Below, piece by piece: positions 8,346-16,681 of a DNA stretch of 64,000 nucleotides. The first letter of the stretch is position 1, and each line of letters starts with the position of its first letter. The notes under the pieces are model-generated. The model was not told where the DNA came from. It ran no database searches and saw nothing but the letters and a program-made list of their open reading frames with translations. Source of the DNA: QHCA01 sp003244095 (GTDB lineage Bacteria; Actinomycetota; Actinomycetes; Mycobacteriales; QHCA01); assembly GCA_038329965.1 (NCBI GenBank), contig JBBQNN010000003.1, positions 1 to 64,000 on the forward strand, given 5' to 3'. The position numbers were made by a program, and so were the translations under genes.

Positions 8346-9397
8346 GGGCTTGGCGTGGGGTCATCGAGGAGTACCGCGACCGGCTCCCGGTCACCGCGGC
8401 GACGCCGGTGGTGACGCTGCGGGAGGGCGGCACGCCCCTCGTACCGGCTCCGGAGCTGTCCAGGCTCACCGGTTGCACCGTGTTTCTCAAGGTCGAGGCG
8501 GCCAATCCCACGGGGTCGTTCAAGGACCGCGGCATGACGCTGGCGATCAGCAAGGCCAAGGAGGAGGGCTCGGTCGCGGTGATCTGCGCCTCGACCGGCA
8601 ACACGAGTGCCAGCGCGGCCGCCTACGCGGTGCGGGCCGGCATGACATGCGCAGTCCTGGTGCCGCAGGGAAAGATCGCGCTGGGCAAGATGGCCCAGGC
8701 ACTCGTCCACGGTGCCCAGCTGCTTCAGGTCGACGCCGGGTTCGACGAATGCCTCGACGTCGCCCGCGAGCTGGCCGACGAGTTCCCGGTGTCGCTGGTC
8801 AACTCGGTCAACGAGTACCGGGTCGAGGGCCAGAAGACAGCGGCGTTCGAGATCGTCGACGCGCTCGGCGCGGCCCCCAACGTGCACTGCCTGCCGGTCG
8901 GCAACGCCGGCAACATCACCGCGTACTGGCGGGGGTACGTGGAATACCACCGCGACGGGGTGGCCGCGAGCCGCCCGACGATGCGAGGGTTCCAGGCCAC
9001 CGGTGCGTCCCCGATCGTTACGGGGCAGGTCTTCGCGACGCCGACGACGATCGCCACGGCCATCCGCATCGGCAACCCGGCGTCGTGGAAGCAGGCGCTG
9101 GCCGCGCGGGACGAGTCCGGTGGTGCCATCGAGTCCGTCACCGACCGGCAGATTCTCTCGGCCTACCGCCTGTTGGCCCGGCAGGAGGGGGTGTTCGTCG
9201 AGCCGGCCTCCGCGGCCGGCGTCGCGGGGCTCCTGCAGGCCAGCGAACAGGGGACGGTCGAGCGTGGGCAGACCGTGGTGTGCACCGTGACCGGCCACGG
9301 CCTCAAGGATCCGGAGTGGGCGATCTCCGGCGCGCCGGCGCCCATCACGATCCGGCCCGAGGCCAAGGACGCCGCCGCCGCGCTGGGGCTGCTCTGA
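8342..9397 (+). CDS. thrC: Threonine synthase
   Basis: This fold-type II PLP enzyme converts O-phosphohomoserine and water to threonine and phosphate. K61 in PTGSFKDRG binds PLP. STGNTSAS and the glycine-rich PVGNAGNI bind the cofactor phosphate. At 351 residues it is the short actinobacterial form rather than the long enterobacterial one. ATG 8342 overlaps the hom stop by 4 nt, and thrB starts on the last base of the thrC stop codon. The tight hom-thrC-thrB order places all three steps from aspartate semialdehyde to threonine on one transcript. Confidence 0.96.
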   Translation: MRAWRGVIEEYRDRLPVTAATPVVTLREGGTPLVPAPELSRLTGCTVFLKVEAANPTGSFKDRGMTLAISKAKEEGSVAVICASTGNTSASAAAYAVRAGMTCAVLVPQGKIALGKMAQALVHGAQLLQVDAGFDECLDVARELADEFPVSLVNSVNEYRVEGQKTAAFEIVDALGAAPNVHCLPVGNAGNITAYWRGYVEYHRDGVAASRPTMRGFQATGASPIVTGQVFATPTTIATAIRIGNPASWKQALAARDESGGAIESVTDRQILSAYRLLARQEGVFVEPASAAGVAGLLQASEQGTVERGQTVVCTVTGHGLKDPEWAISGAPAPITIRPEAKDAAAALGLL

Positions 9398-10305
9398 TGG
9401 CACGCCCCGCATTCCGGGCCGCTCCGGTCCGGGTCCGGGTCCCTGCGACCAGCGCCAACCTCGGGCCGGGCTTCGACGCCTTCGCCCTGGCGCTGGACCT
9501 GCACGACGACGTGGTCGTCCGCGTCGCCGACGAGGGACTCAGCATCGACGTGGCCGGCGAGGGCGCCGAGGATCTGCCGCGCACCGCCCGGCACCTCGTC
9601 GTGATGTCGCTGCGGGCCGCCTTCGACGCAATCGGTGGCCAGCCCCGCGGCCTCGAAGTCGTCTGCGCCAACCGCATCCCGCAGGCCCGCGGCCTGGGCT
9701 CCTCGGCCGCCGCCATCGTGGCGGGGATCGTCGCCGCGAGGGGGCTCGTGCTCGGCGGCGAGGAACTGCTCGACGACGCGGCGGCGCTCGCCCTGGCGGC
9801 GACGATCGAGGGGCACGCCGACAACGTCGCGGCGTGCCTGCACGGCGGGCTGACGCTCGCCTGGGCCGAGCAGGGCCTGGCGCGCGCGCTGCGGCTCGAA
9901 CCGGCCGGGTTGAGCCCGGTGGTGTTCGTCCCCACGACCCGGTCCACGACCACCCGAGGCCGCAAGGTGCTGCCGGCCGAGGTACCCCTGGCCGACGCCG
10001 CCGTCAACGTCGCCCGCGCGGCACTGCTGATCCCCGCGCTGACCGGGCGGGCCGACCTGCTGTTCGCCGCGACCGAGGACCGCCTGCACCAGGGGGCCCG
10101 GGCTGCCGTCATGCCGCGCACCGCCGCCCTGCTCGGCAAACTGCGGGCAGACGGGATCCCCGCGGTGCTTTCCGGCTCGGGGCCGACGGTGCTGGTCCTG
10201 GCCGAGGGCGCAGCCGACGTGTCGTCGTACGCCGGCAAGAGCTGGCAGGTGCTGAGGCTCGGTGTCGACAGCGGGGGGGCAACCGTACTGCCGCTGCACG
10301 GCTGA
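9397..10305 (+). CDS. thrB: Homoserine kinase
   Basis: This GHMP-family kinase phosphorylates homoserine with ATP to give O-phosphohomoserine, the substrate of ThrC. The N-terminal VPATSANLGPGFDAF is the family opening motif. The ATP loop PQARGLGSSAAA lies at residues 95-106, and the C-terminal GHMP motif appears as LSGSGPTVLVL. The 302-residue length is normal. ATG 9397 shares one base with the thrC stop. It is the last gene of the lysine/threonine operon; rho follows after 316 bases with its own promoter. Confidence 0.95.
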   Translation: MARPAFRAAPVRVRVPATSANLGPGFDAFALALDLHDDVVVRVADEGLSIDVAGEGAEDLPRTARHLVVMSLRAAFDAIGGQPRGLEVVCANRIPQARGLGSSAAAIVAGIVAARGLVLGGEELLDDAAALALAATIEGHADNVAACLHGGLTLAWAEQGLARALRLEPAGLSPVVFVPTTRSTTTRGRKVLPAEVPLADAAVNVARAALLIPALTGRADLLFAATEDRLHQGARAAVMPRTAALLGKLRADGIPAVLSGSGPTVLVLAEGAADVSSYAGKSWQVLRLGVDSGGATVLPLHG

Positions 10306-10339
10306 GCCGCATCGGGGAACACGCCGGGAGCCGGCCGTG

Positions 10340-10369
10340 TTGCTCTAGATGGTCGGACTGCTCTAGTCT
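10340..10369 (+). promoter_or_regulatory. Promoter of rho
   Basis: TTGCTC (10340-10345) and TAGTCT (10364-10369) are separated by 18 bases, a good sigma-A-type match. Transcription would start near 10376, giving an untranslated leader of about 245 nt. Confidence 0.55.
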
Positions 10370-10527
10370 TGGCCGCACAGCCACCTCATGGTGCGCCGAT
10401 CGCATGCCGATCCTTCACGCGTCGATCGACGACTTCAGCAGACCGGCGTTCCCTGCCAGATCCCACAGATCGTGCTTTCGGGGATGCCGGAACGATGGTC
10501 GCCCCAGATGGTTGATTTTTAACACTC

Positions 10528-10572
10528 CCCGCCATGAGGCGGGAACCCCGATCGACTGGTCGGGCGCTTTTT
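10528..10572 (+). terminator. Terminator-like attenuator in the rho leader
   Basis: Two consecutive hairpins lie in the rho leader. The first is CCCGCC-atga-GGCGGG (10528-10543). The second is CCCGATC-gact-GGTCGGG (10547-10564, with one T-G pair), followed by CGC and a T5 run at 10568-10572. The second has the form of an intrinsic terminator and lies 50 nt before the rho start codon. Rho is autoregulated in several bacteria, so premature termination here is plausible. Apart from these hairpins and the promoter I see nothing in 10306-10621. Confidence 0.55.
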
Positions 10573-10621
10573 CTCGGCCGCGGAGGCATTTGCCCCGGCT
10601 GTTTTTAGGGAAGGATCCCAA

Positions 10622-12562
10622 TTGTCCAACACCACCGACCTCCTGCCGGACGAGCGCACGAGCGCCGAGCCGACAGGGGTCAAGGCGTCCTCGCCTGAGG
10701 CCAAGCCACGCCGTCGCGGCGGCTTGTCCGGCATGGTGCTGCCCGAGTTGCAGGCCCTCGCGGCCGAGCTCGGCGTGCCCAGTACGGCGAAGATGCGCAA
10801 GAGCGACCTCATCGCGGCCATCCAGGCGAGCCAGGCGGGCGCCCCCGCCACCAACGGCGCGGTGAGCACCACGGCGGCCGCCGAGCCCGACCCGGCAGTG
10901 GCCGTGGCAACCGTGGACGCCGCTGACACCGCTGACGCCGCTGACACCGCTGACACCGCGGCCAGGCCGCGGTCACGCCAGCGGCGTTCGGCCAGTCGGC
11001 CGGCCGGTGCTCCTGCCGCCGACAGCGACGCGAGCGCGGTGACCGCCGGCAGCCGCCAGCCGACCGAATCCGCCCAGCCGACCGAGACCGTCCAGACGGA
11101 CCAGCCGGTGACCGATCGGCCGGCCCGCGAGCACCAGCGTGAGCCGCGTCAGCGCGGGGGCGCCGACCGTCAGGGCGGCCAGGATCGTCAGGGTGGCCAG
11201 GACCGCCAAAGCGGTCAGGGCGGTCAGGGCGGCCAGGATCGTCAAGGCGGCCAAGGCGGCCAAGGCGGCCAGGGCGGCCGCGACCGGGGCCCCGACCGTG
11301 GCCCGGACCGGGACGAGGACGACGACGGCGGCGGTCGCAATCGTCGCCGCGGACGCTTCAGGGAGCGCAACCGTAACCGCAATCGCGACCGGTTCGGCTC
11401 CGAGCCTGAGCCTGTACTCGCCGATGACGACGTCCTGATCCCGGTCGCCGGCATCGTCGATATTCTCGACAACTACGGATTCATCCGTACCTCCGGCTAT
11501 CTGACCGGCGCCAACGACGTCTACGTCTCCATGGCGCAGGTGAAGAAGTACGGCATCCGCCGCGGCGACGCGGTGACCGGTGCGGTGCGCCAGCCGCGCG
11601 AGGGTGACCGCAAGGACAAGTACAACGCCCTCATCCGGCTCGACACCGTCAACGGCATGGACCCCGAGTCCGCCCTCAAGCGGCCGGAGTTTCACAAGCT
11701 CACCCCCCTATACCCCCAGGAGCGGCTGCGCCTCGAGACCGACCCGTCCCAGCTGACCACCCGGGTGATCGACCTGGTCATGCCCATCGGCAAGGGTCAG
11801 CGGGCGCTGATCGTGAGCCCGCCCAAGGCCGGCAAGACGATGGTCCTGCAGGCGATCGCCAACGCCATCACCACCAACAACCCCGAATGCCACCTCATGG
11901 TCGTCCTCGTCGACGAGCGGCCCGAGGAGGTCACCGACATGACCCGGTCGGTCAAGGGCGAGGTCATCGCCTCGACCTTCGACCGGCCGCCGACCGATCA
12001 CACAACGGTCGCGGAGCTGTCCATCGAGCGGGCCAAGCGCCTCGTCGAGCTCGGCCACGATGTCGTCGTACTGCTCGACTCGATCACCCGATTGGGCCGG
12101 GCATACAACCTCGCGGCCCCGGCCAGCGGCCGGATCCTCTCCGGCGGTGTCGACTCGACCGCGCTGTACCCGCCCAAGCGGTTCCTCGGCGCGGCCCGCA
12201 ACATCGAGAACGGCGGCTCGCTCACGATCATGGCGACCGCCCTGGTCGAGACCGGCTCGACGATGGACACGGTGATCTTCGAGGAGTTCAAGGGCACCGG
12301 CAACGCCGAGCTGAAGCTGGACCGCAAGATCTCCGACAAGCGGGTCTTCCCGGCCATCGACGTCGACCAGTCCGGCACCCGCAAGGAGGAGCTGCTGCTG
12401 TCGCACGAGGAGCTCTCCATCGTCATCAAGCTGCGCCGGGTGCTGCACGCACTCGACCCGCAGCAGGCCATCGAGCTGCTGCTCGACCGGATGCGCAAGA
12501 CCTCGACCAACGCCGAGTTCCTGATGCAGATCCAGAAAACCACCGTCGGGCCCGAGTCCTGA
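10622..12562 (+). CDS. rho: Transcription termination factor Rho
   Basis: Rho is a hexameric RNA-dependent ATPase that ends transcription of untranslated RNA. An N-terminal SAP-like Rho_N segment (about 35-70) is followed by a long low-complexity stretch. That stretch is rich in Gly, Gln, Arg and Asp with repeated GGQDRQ units (about 175-225) and an Arg/Asn-rich run (RNRNRNRDRFG). Next come the cold-shock RNA-binding domain and the ATPase with Walker A PPKAGKT at 400-406. At 646 residues it is much longer than E. coli Rho (419), as in other actinobacteria. TTG 10622 has AAGGA upstream and gives MSNTTDLL. Confidence 0.95.
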   Translation: MSNTTDLLPDERTSAEPTGVKASSPEAKPRRRGGLSGMVLPELQALAAELGVPSTAKMRKSDLIAAIQASQAGAPATNGAVSTTAAAEPDPAVAVATVDAADTADAADTADTAARPRSRQRRSASRPAGAPAADSDASAVTAGSRQPTESAQPTETVQTDQPVTDRPAREHQREPRQRGGADRQGGQDRQGGQDRQSGQGGQGGQDRQGGQGGQGGQGGRDRGPDRGPDRDEDDDGGGRNRRRGRFRERNRNRNRDRFGSEPEPVLADDDVLIPVAGIVDILDNYGFIRTSGYLTGANDVYVSMAQVKKYGIRRGDAVTGAVRQPREGDRKDKYNALIRLDTVNGMDPESALKRPEFHKLTPLYPQERLRLETDPSQLTTRVIDLVMPIGKGQRALIVSPPKAGKTMVLQAIANAITTNNPECHLMVVLVDERPEEVTDMTRSVKGEVIASTFDRPPTDHTTVAELSIERAKRLVELGHDVVVLLDSITRLGRAYNLAAPASGRILSGGVDSTALYPPKRFLGAARNIENGGSLTIMATALVETGSTMDTVIFEEFKGTGNAELKLDRKISDKRVFPAIDVDQSGTRKEELLLSHEELSIVIKLRRVLHALDPQQAIELLLDRMRKTSTNAEFLMQIQKTTVGPES

Positions 12563-12589
12563 GTCACGCGTGATCGGCCGTGAGCGCTC

Positions 12590-12635
12590 CCGACCCCCGA
12601 TCGTCGGCCAACAGCTGCGGAATGTCGGGGGTCGG
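12590..12635 (+). terminator. Large inverted repeat downstream of rho
   Basis: CCGACCCCCGA (12590-12600) and TCGGGGGTCGG (12625-12635) form a perfect 11-bp stem with a 24-nt loop, 28 bases after the rho stop. No T run follows, so it may act as an RNA 3' end, a processing barrier or a Rho-dependent element rather than a classical terminator. Confidence 0.5.
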
Positions 12636-12706
12636 TGCTTAGCTCGGACCCGTTCGATTCCTCGATCCGCTCCTTCGATGCGGTTCAACTGACTGTGGAG
12701 GCTGTC

Positions 12707-13495
12707 ATGCCCACCCGATCTGACCCATGGCCCAACGGCACACCCTGCTGGGTCGACGTCTCAGTGCCCGACCTCGAGGCTGCCAAGGCGTTCTACGGCG
12801 CCGTCCTCGGCTGGTCGTCGTTCGCCGACACCGGCGAGGACTTCGGTCATTACACGCTCTGCCAGGCCGACGGTCACACGGTGGCAGCGATCGGGCCACT
12901 GCAGTTCGAGGGACAGCCGTCCTCATGGACCGTGTACGTGGCCAGCGACGACGCCAACGGCACCGCCAAGCTGATCACCGACAACGGCGGCACGGTGCTG
13001 GTCGCGCCGATGGAGGTCCCCGGCAGCGGGACCATGGTCGTCGCGCAGGATCCGCAGGGCGCCGCCTTCGGGGTCTGGCAGGCCGCCGGGATGAACGGTG
13101 CCGAGGCCTACATGGAGCCCGGGTCGCTGGCCTGGACCGACGTGCGCAGCTCCGACCCCGACGGCGCGCACGCGTTCTACTCGGCGGTCTTCGGCTACCG
13201 CTTCGAGCCAATGGAAGGCGCACCGGAGGACTACCAGCTGATTCACTTCACCGGTGCCCGGGACAGCGAGCCGGTCGGTGGCATCGGCGGCATGATGGGC
13301 GCGCCCGAGGGCACGCCCTCGCACTGGGTTTCCTACTTCAGCGTGGCCGACGCCGACGCTTCGGCGGCGGCCGCGACCGAGGGCGGCGGCAGCCTGCCAG
13401 GCGAGCCGATGGACACGCCGTTCGGTCGGATGGTCCCCATCACCGACCCGTTCGGGGCGACCTTCTTCGCCGTGGGACCGCCGCCATCGGCCTGA
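12707..13495 (+). CDS. VOC family (glyoxalase-like) protein, two-domain
   Basis: The 262-residue product contains two vicinal-oxygen-chelate modules, about residues 8-125 and 135-258. Each begins with W-x-DV/DL and a FY-x-AV-x-GW/GY motif (AKAFYGAVLGWSS and AHAFYSAVFGYRF). It resembles the mycobacterial CFP30B-type glyoxalase-like proteins, whose substrates are not established. Active-site metal ligands cannot be assigned confidently. ATG 12707 follows GGAG by six bases. The gene stands between rho and rpmE, bracketed by hairpins, so it is probably its own unit. Confidence 0.85.
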   Translation: MPTRSDPWPNGTPCWVDVSVPDLEAAKAFYGAVLGWSSFADTGEDFGHYTLCQADGHTVAAIGPLQFEGQPSSWTVYVASDDANGTAKLITDNGGTVLVAPMEVPGSGTMVVAQDPQGAAFGVWQAAGMNGAEAYMEPGSLAWTDVRSSDPDGAHAFYSAVFGYRFEPMEGAPEDYQLIHFTGARDSEPVGGIGGMMGAPEGTPSHWVSYFSVADADASAAAATEGGGSLPGEPMDTPFGRMVPITDPFGATFFAVGPPPSA

Positions 13496-13516
13496 CCGGC
13501 TGAGCGGGGAATGCCG

Positions 13517-13535
13517 CGCCCGGACCCGGGCGTTT
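13517..13535 (+). terminator. Terminator after the VOC gene
   Basis: CGCCCG-gacc-CGGGCG (13517-13532) is followed by TTT. A short stem with a tetraloop and a minimal U tract lies 21 bases beyond the stop codon. Confidence 0.5.
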
Positions 13536-13651
13536 CATCTGTTGCGACGCCTACCTGGCACACTGGTGGGCGGCATCCGGCTCCGGTTCACGCCATCGAC
13601 ACGCCCGCACGAGGACACGGCGACCCGGCGGCCACGACGAGAGGACCCATC

Positions 13652-13864
13652 GTGAAGTCAGGCATCCACCCCGACTACGTCGAGACGACGGTCAGCTGTA
13701 GCTGTGGCAGCAGCTTCACCACGCGTAGCACGGCCAAGAGCGGCGCCATCCACGCCGATGTCTGCTCGCAGTGCCACCCGTTCTATACCGGCAAGCAGAA
13801 GATTCTCGACACCGGGGGCCGCGTGGCCCGCTTCGAGAAGCGCTTCGGCAAGCGCACCAAGTAG
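13652..13864 (+). CDS. rpmE: Ribosomal protein L31 (zinc-binding form)
   Basis: This is a 70-residue 50S ribosomal protein. The sequence opens with the typical KSGIHPDYVETTVSC. Four cysteines at 16, 18, 38 and 41 (CSCG and CSQC) show the zinc-containing type rather than the zinc-free paralogue made under zinc starvation. GTG 13652 is preceded by GAGGAC. The gene sits just before prfA, as in other actinobacteria, but a strong hairpin separates the two. Confidence 0.95.
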   Translation: MKSGIHPDYVETTVSCSCGSSFTTRSTAKSGAIHADVCSQCHPFYTGKQKILDTGGRVARFEKRFGKRTK

Positions 13865-13872
13865 CTACGCCG

Positions 13873-13905
13873 ACGGCGCCCGACCCCGCAGGGGCCGGGC
13901 GCCGT
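13873..13905 (+). terminator. Strong hairpin between rpmE and prfA
   Basis: Ten base pairs (from A13873-T13905 inward), one A-C mismatch and four more G-C pairs close a GCA loop, eight bases after the rpmE stop. The tail GTTGTCGTGT is only modestly U-rich. It may attenuate read-through so that rpmE is made in excess over prfA. Confidence 0.7.
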
Positions 13906-13943
13906 TGTCGTGTCCGCCCCGCACAGACGACCGGATCGAGCCG

Positions 13944-15029
13944 ATGAGCACCGACCAGCCCGACGCCCTGGAGACACTGCAGGCCGAACATGCCGAGCTC
14001 GAACGCGAGCTGGCCGACCCGGCCGTGCACTCCGACCAAGCTCGGGCGCGGGAGCTGGGCAAGCGCTACGCCGAGCTCGGCCCGGTCGTCGAGACCGCAC
14101 GCGAGCTCGACACCGTACGGTCCGACCTCAGCGCGGCGCGCGAGCTCGGGCGCGAGGACGCGTCGTTCGCCGTCGAGGCCGAGACGCTGGCGGAGCGGGT
14201 CGCCGGGCTGGAGGTCCGGCTGCGCGGGCTGCTGCTGCCCCGGGACCCCAACGACGGCAAGGACGTGATCCTCGAGGTCAAGGCGGGGGAGGGCGGGGAG
14301 GAGTCGGCGCTGTTCGCCGGGGACCTGCTCCGGATGTACCTGCGCTACGCCGAGCGCCAGGGCTGGCGCACCGACGTCCTCGACGCTGTGGAGAGCGACC
14401 TCGGCGGCTACAAGGGGGTGTCGGTCGCGATCAAGGGGCCATCCAACAAGCCGGGCGGGGTGTGGCAGCGGCTGAAGTACGAGGGTGGCGTGCACCGGGT
14501 GCAGCGGGTCCCGGTGACCGAGTCGCAGGGCCGGATCCACACCTCCGCGGCCGGGGTGCTCGTGCTGCCCGAGGCGGCGGAGGTCGACGTCACGATCGAC
14601 CCCAACGACCTGCGCTTCGACGTCTACCGCTCCTCGGGTCCCGGTGGCCAGTCGGTCAACACCACCGACTCCGCCGTACGCATCACCCACGTGCCGACCG
14701 GCACCGTCGTGGCCATGCAGAACGAGAAGAGCCAGTTGCAGAACAAGGAGGCCGGCCTGCGGGTGCTCCGCGCCCGGTTGCTCGCGCTCGCCCAGGAGGA
14801 GGCCGCCAGCCTCGCCTCGGACGCGCGCCGGAGCCAGGTCCGTACGGTCGACCGCAGCGAGCGGGTGCGCACCTACAACTTCGCCGAGAACCGGATCGCC
14901 GACCACCGGGTCAACTTCAAGGCCTACAACCTTGACCAGGTCCTCGACGGTGACCTCGACGCGGTCATCGACGCGCTCGTCACGGCCGACATGGCGGCCG
15001 CGCTGGCCGGGCCGCCTCCCGAGCAGTGA
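13944..15029 (+). CDS. prfA: Peptide chain release factor 1
   Basis: RF1 recognises UAA and UAG in the ribosomal A site and triggers peptidyl-tRNA hydrolysis. The GGQ motif is at residues 234-236 in SSGPGGQSVN; its Gln is the usual target of PrmC methylation. The stop-codon recognition tripeptide is PVT (190-192) in RVPVTESQG, in place of the PAT of E. coli RF1 and unlike the SPF of RF2. The product has 361 residues. ATG 13944 starts MSTDQPDALETLQ. The stop overlaps the prmC GTG start (GTGA), coupling substrate and modifying enzyme. Confidence 0.95.
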   Translation: MSTDQPDALETLQAEHAELERELADPAVHSDQARARELGKRYAELGPVVETARELDTVRSDLSAARELGREDASFAVEAETLAERVAGLEVRLRGLLLPRDPNDGKDVILEVKAGEGGEESALFAGDLLRMYLRYAERQGWRTDVLDAVESDLGGYKGVSVAIKGPSNKPGGVWQRLKYEGGVHRVQRVPVTESQGRIHTSAAGVLVLPEAAEVDVTIDPNDLRFDVYRSSGPGGQSVNTTDSAVRITHVPTGTVVAMQNEKSQLQNKEAGLRVLRARLLALAQEEAASLASDARRSQVRTVDRSERVRTYNFAENRIADHRVNFKAYNLDQVLDGDLDAVIDALVTADMAAALAGPPPEQ

Positions 15030-15871
15030 GCGAGCCGGGCGAGGCGGTGACCGCTGCCACCTTCCGGCTGGAGGAGGCCGACGTGGCCAGCCCGCGGCAC
15101 GACGCGGAGGTGCTGGCGGCGTACGTCCTCGGGATCCCCCGGAAGGCTCTGCCCACCGTGTCGGGATGGGACACCTCCCAGGCCCGGGCCTTCCACGACC
15201 TCGTCGCCGAGCGCGCCCGCCGTGTCCCGCTGCAGCACCTGACCGGAGTGGCCGGATTCCGCTACCTGGACCTCGCCGTCGGTCCCGGGGTCTTCGTTCC
15301 CCGCCCGGAGACCGAGATCCTGGTGTCCTGGGGGCTGCAGCAGTTGGCCGGCGTTCCCGCGCCGGTCGTCGTCGACCTCTGTGCGGGCTCAGGGGCCATC
15401 GCGCTGTCGGTGGCGCGGGAGTCGCCGGCGGCGACGGTCTATGCCGTCGAGCGGGAGGCATTGGCGCTTGCCTGGTTGCACCGCAATGCCGAGCGCGCCC
15501 CGGTGCGGGTGGTGGGCGGCGACGCCACCGACGCCGCGGTGCTCGCCGACCTTGACGGTGAGGTCGACCTGGTGCTCAGCAACCCGCCGTACATCCCGGT
15601 CGGCTCGGTGGTCGAGCCGGAGGTGGCCGAGCACGACCCGCCGGCAGCGCTGTGGGGCGGCCCCGACGGCCTGCGGGTGCTGCGCGGGGTGGCCGCGCGG
15701 GCCCACGGGCTGCTGCGTCCCGGCGGCCGCTTCGCCGTGGAGCACGGCGACCGACAGGGGCGTTCCGTCCCGGCGTTACTGCGGGCGGCGGGGGGCTGGG
15801 AGGATGTGGCCGACCATCCCGACCTGACCGGCCGGGACCGCTTCGCCACCGCCCGGAGGGCCGCCGGTTGA
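15026..15871 (+). CDS. prmC: Release factor glutamine methyltransferase
   Basis: This AdoMet-dependent enzyme N5-methylates the glutamine of the GGQ motif in release factors. An N-terminal helical domain precedes the Rossmann methyltransferase fold. VDLCAGSGAIALSVA is the AdoMet loop, and NPPY at 186-189 is the signature that holds the glutamine side chain. The length of 281 residues is standard. It overlaps prfA by 4 nt, and its stop overlaps the next gene, making prfA-prmC-sua5 one translationally coupled unit. Confidence 0.94.
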   Translation: MSEPGEAVTAATFRLEEADVASPRHDAEVLAAYVLGIPRKALPTVSGWDTSQARAFHDLVAERARRVPLQHLTGVAGFRYLDLAVGPGVFVPRPETEILVSWGLQQLAGVPAPVVVDLCAGSGAIALSVARESPAATVYAVEREALALAWLHRNAERAPVRVVGGDATDAAVLADLDGEVDLVLSNPPYIPVGSVVEPEVAEHDPPAALWGGPDGLRVLRGVAARAHGLLRPGGRFAVEHGDRQGRSVPALLRAAGGWEDVADHPDLTGRDRFATARRAAG

Positions 15872-16515
15872 ACCGGATGTACGACTGTCGCGAGCCGGCC
15901 GAACGCCACGAGGGCATCATCGCCGCGGTCGCCGCCCTCCGCCGCGGAGACCTCGTCGTCATGCCCACCGACACCGTCTACGGCGTCGCCGCCGACGCCT
16001 TCACCCCGCCCGCCGTCGACGCGCTGCTCCGGGCCAAGATGCGCGGCCGCGACATGCCGGTCGGCGTGCTGGTCGGATCGTGGCGTGGCCTCGACGGCCT
16101 GGTGATCTCGGTCTCGGCCGCGGTCCGCGAGATGGTCGAGGCCTTCTGGCCGGGTGGCCTCAGCCTGGTCGTCCAGCAGGCGCCATCTCTGTCGTGGGAC
16201 CTCGGTGACAGCCGGGGCACGGTCATGGTCCGGATGCCGCTGCACCCCGTGGCACTCGAGGTGCTGCACGAGACCGGTCCGCTGGCCGTCTCCAGTGCCA
16301 ACGTCAGTGGTCTCCCGCCGGCCACCTCGGCTGCCGACGCCCGGACGCAGCTCACCGAGTCGATCGACGTCTACCTCGAGGCGGGCAGCTGCGGCGAGCC
16401 GGTCCCCTCCACGATCGTCGACGTCACCGGCCCGGTGCCCCGCCTGCTGCGCGCGGGCGCCGTCGCGATCGAGGTGCTACGTGAGGTCATCCCGGACCTC
16501 GAGGGCGCCGGCTAG
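15868..16515 (+). CDS. L-threonylcarbamoyladenylate synthase (Sua5/YrdC)
   Basis: The product belongs to the YrdC/Sua5 family. It makes threonylcarbamoyl-AMP from threonine, bicarbonate and ATP for the t6A37 modification of ANN-decoding tRNAs. The family signature MPTDTVYGVAADAF and the KMRGRDMPVGVLV nucleotide-binding region are visible, as is SSANVSGLPPA. At 215 residues it lacks the extra C-terminal Sua5 domain. TTG 15868 overlaps the prmC stop and has GGAGG eight bases upstream; ATG 15877 is the alternative start. Confidence 0.9.
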   Translation: MNRMYDCREPAERHEGIIAAVAALRRGDLVVMPTDTVYGVAADAFTPPAVDALLRAKMRGRDMPVGVLVGSWRGLDGLVISVSAAVREMVEAFWPGGLSLVVQQAPSLSWDLGDSRGTVMVRMPLHPVALEVLHETGPLAVSSANVSGLPPATSAADARTQLTESIDVYLEAGSCGEPVPSTIVDVTGPVPRLLRAGAVAIEVLREVIPDLEGAG

Positions 16516-16623
16516 CTCGTCGCGGGTGGCTTCGGCGAGGGCGATCGGGCGGCAGAGGCGCTCAACCGCAGGGCGACACCGGTCACCCCCCGAAGGTGGG
16601 CCGGACAAGCCAGGCAAGGTCGG

Positions 16624-16629
16624 TAGAGT
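16624..16629 (+). promoter_or_regulatory. Probable -10 box of glyA
   Basis: TAGAGT lies 53 nt before the glyA ATG. No clear -35 box and no riboswitch-like fold could be recognised in 16516-16681. Confidence 0.4.
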
Positions 16630-16681
16630 GACGGGACCGCCCGCCAGCAGGAGCCTGCTGTTCGCAATGAGGAGCCGTCGC

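Noticed and set aside
11139..11438. Repetitive rho segment as a DNA repeat or mobile element
   Set aside because: The repeats follow the reading frame of the Gly/Gln/Arg-rich Rho insertion, a normal feature of actinobacterial Rho.
16516..16681. Glycine or ZTP riboswitch upstream of glyA
   Set aside because: No conserved core sequences of either class could be seen; only a -10-like box and a ribosome binding site.
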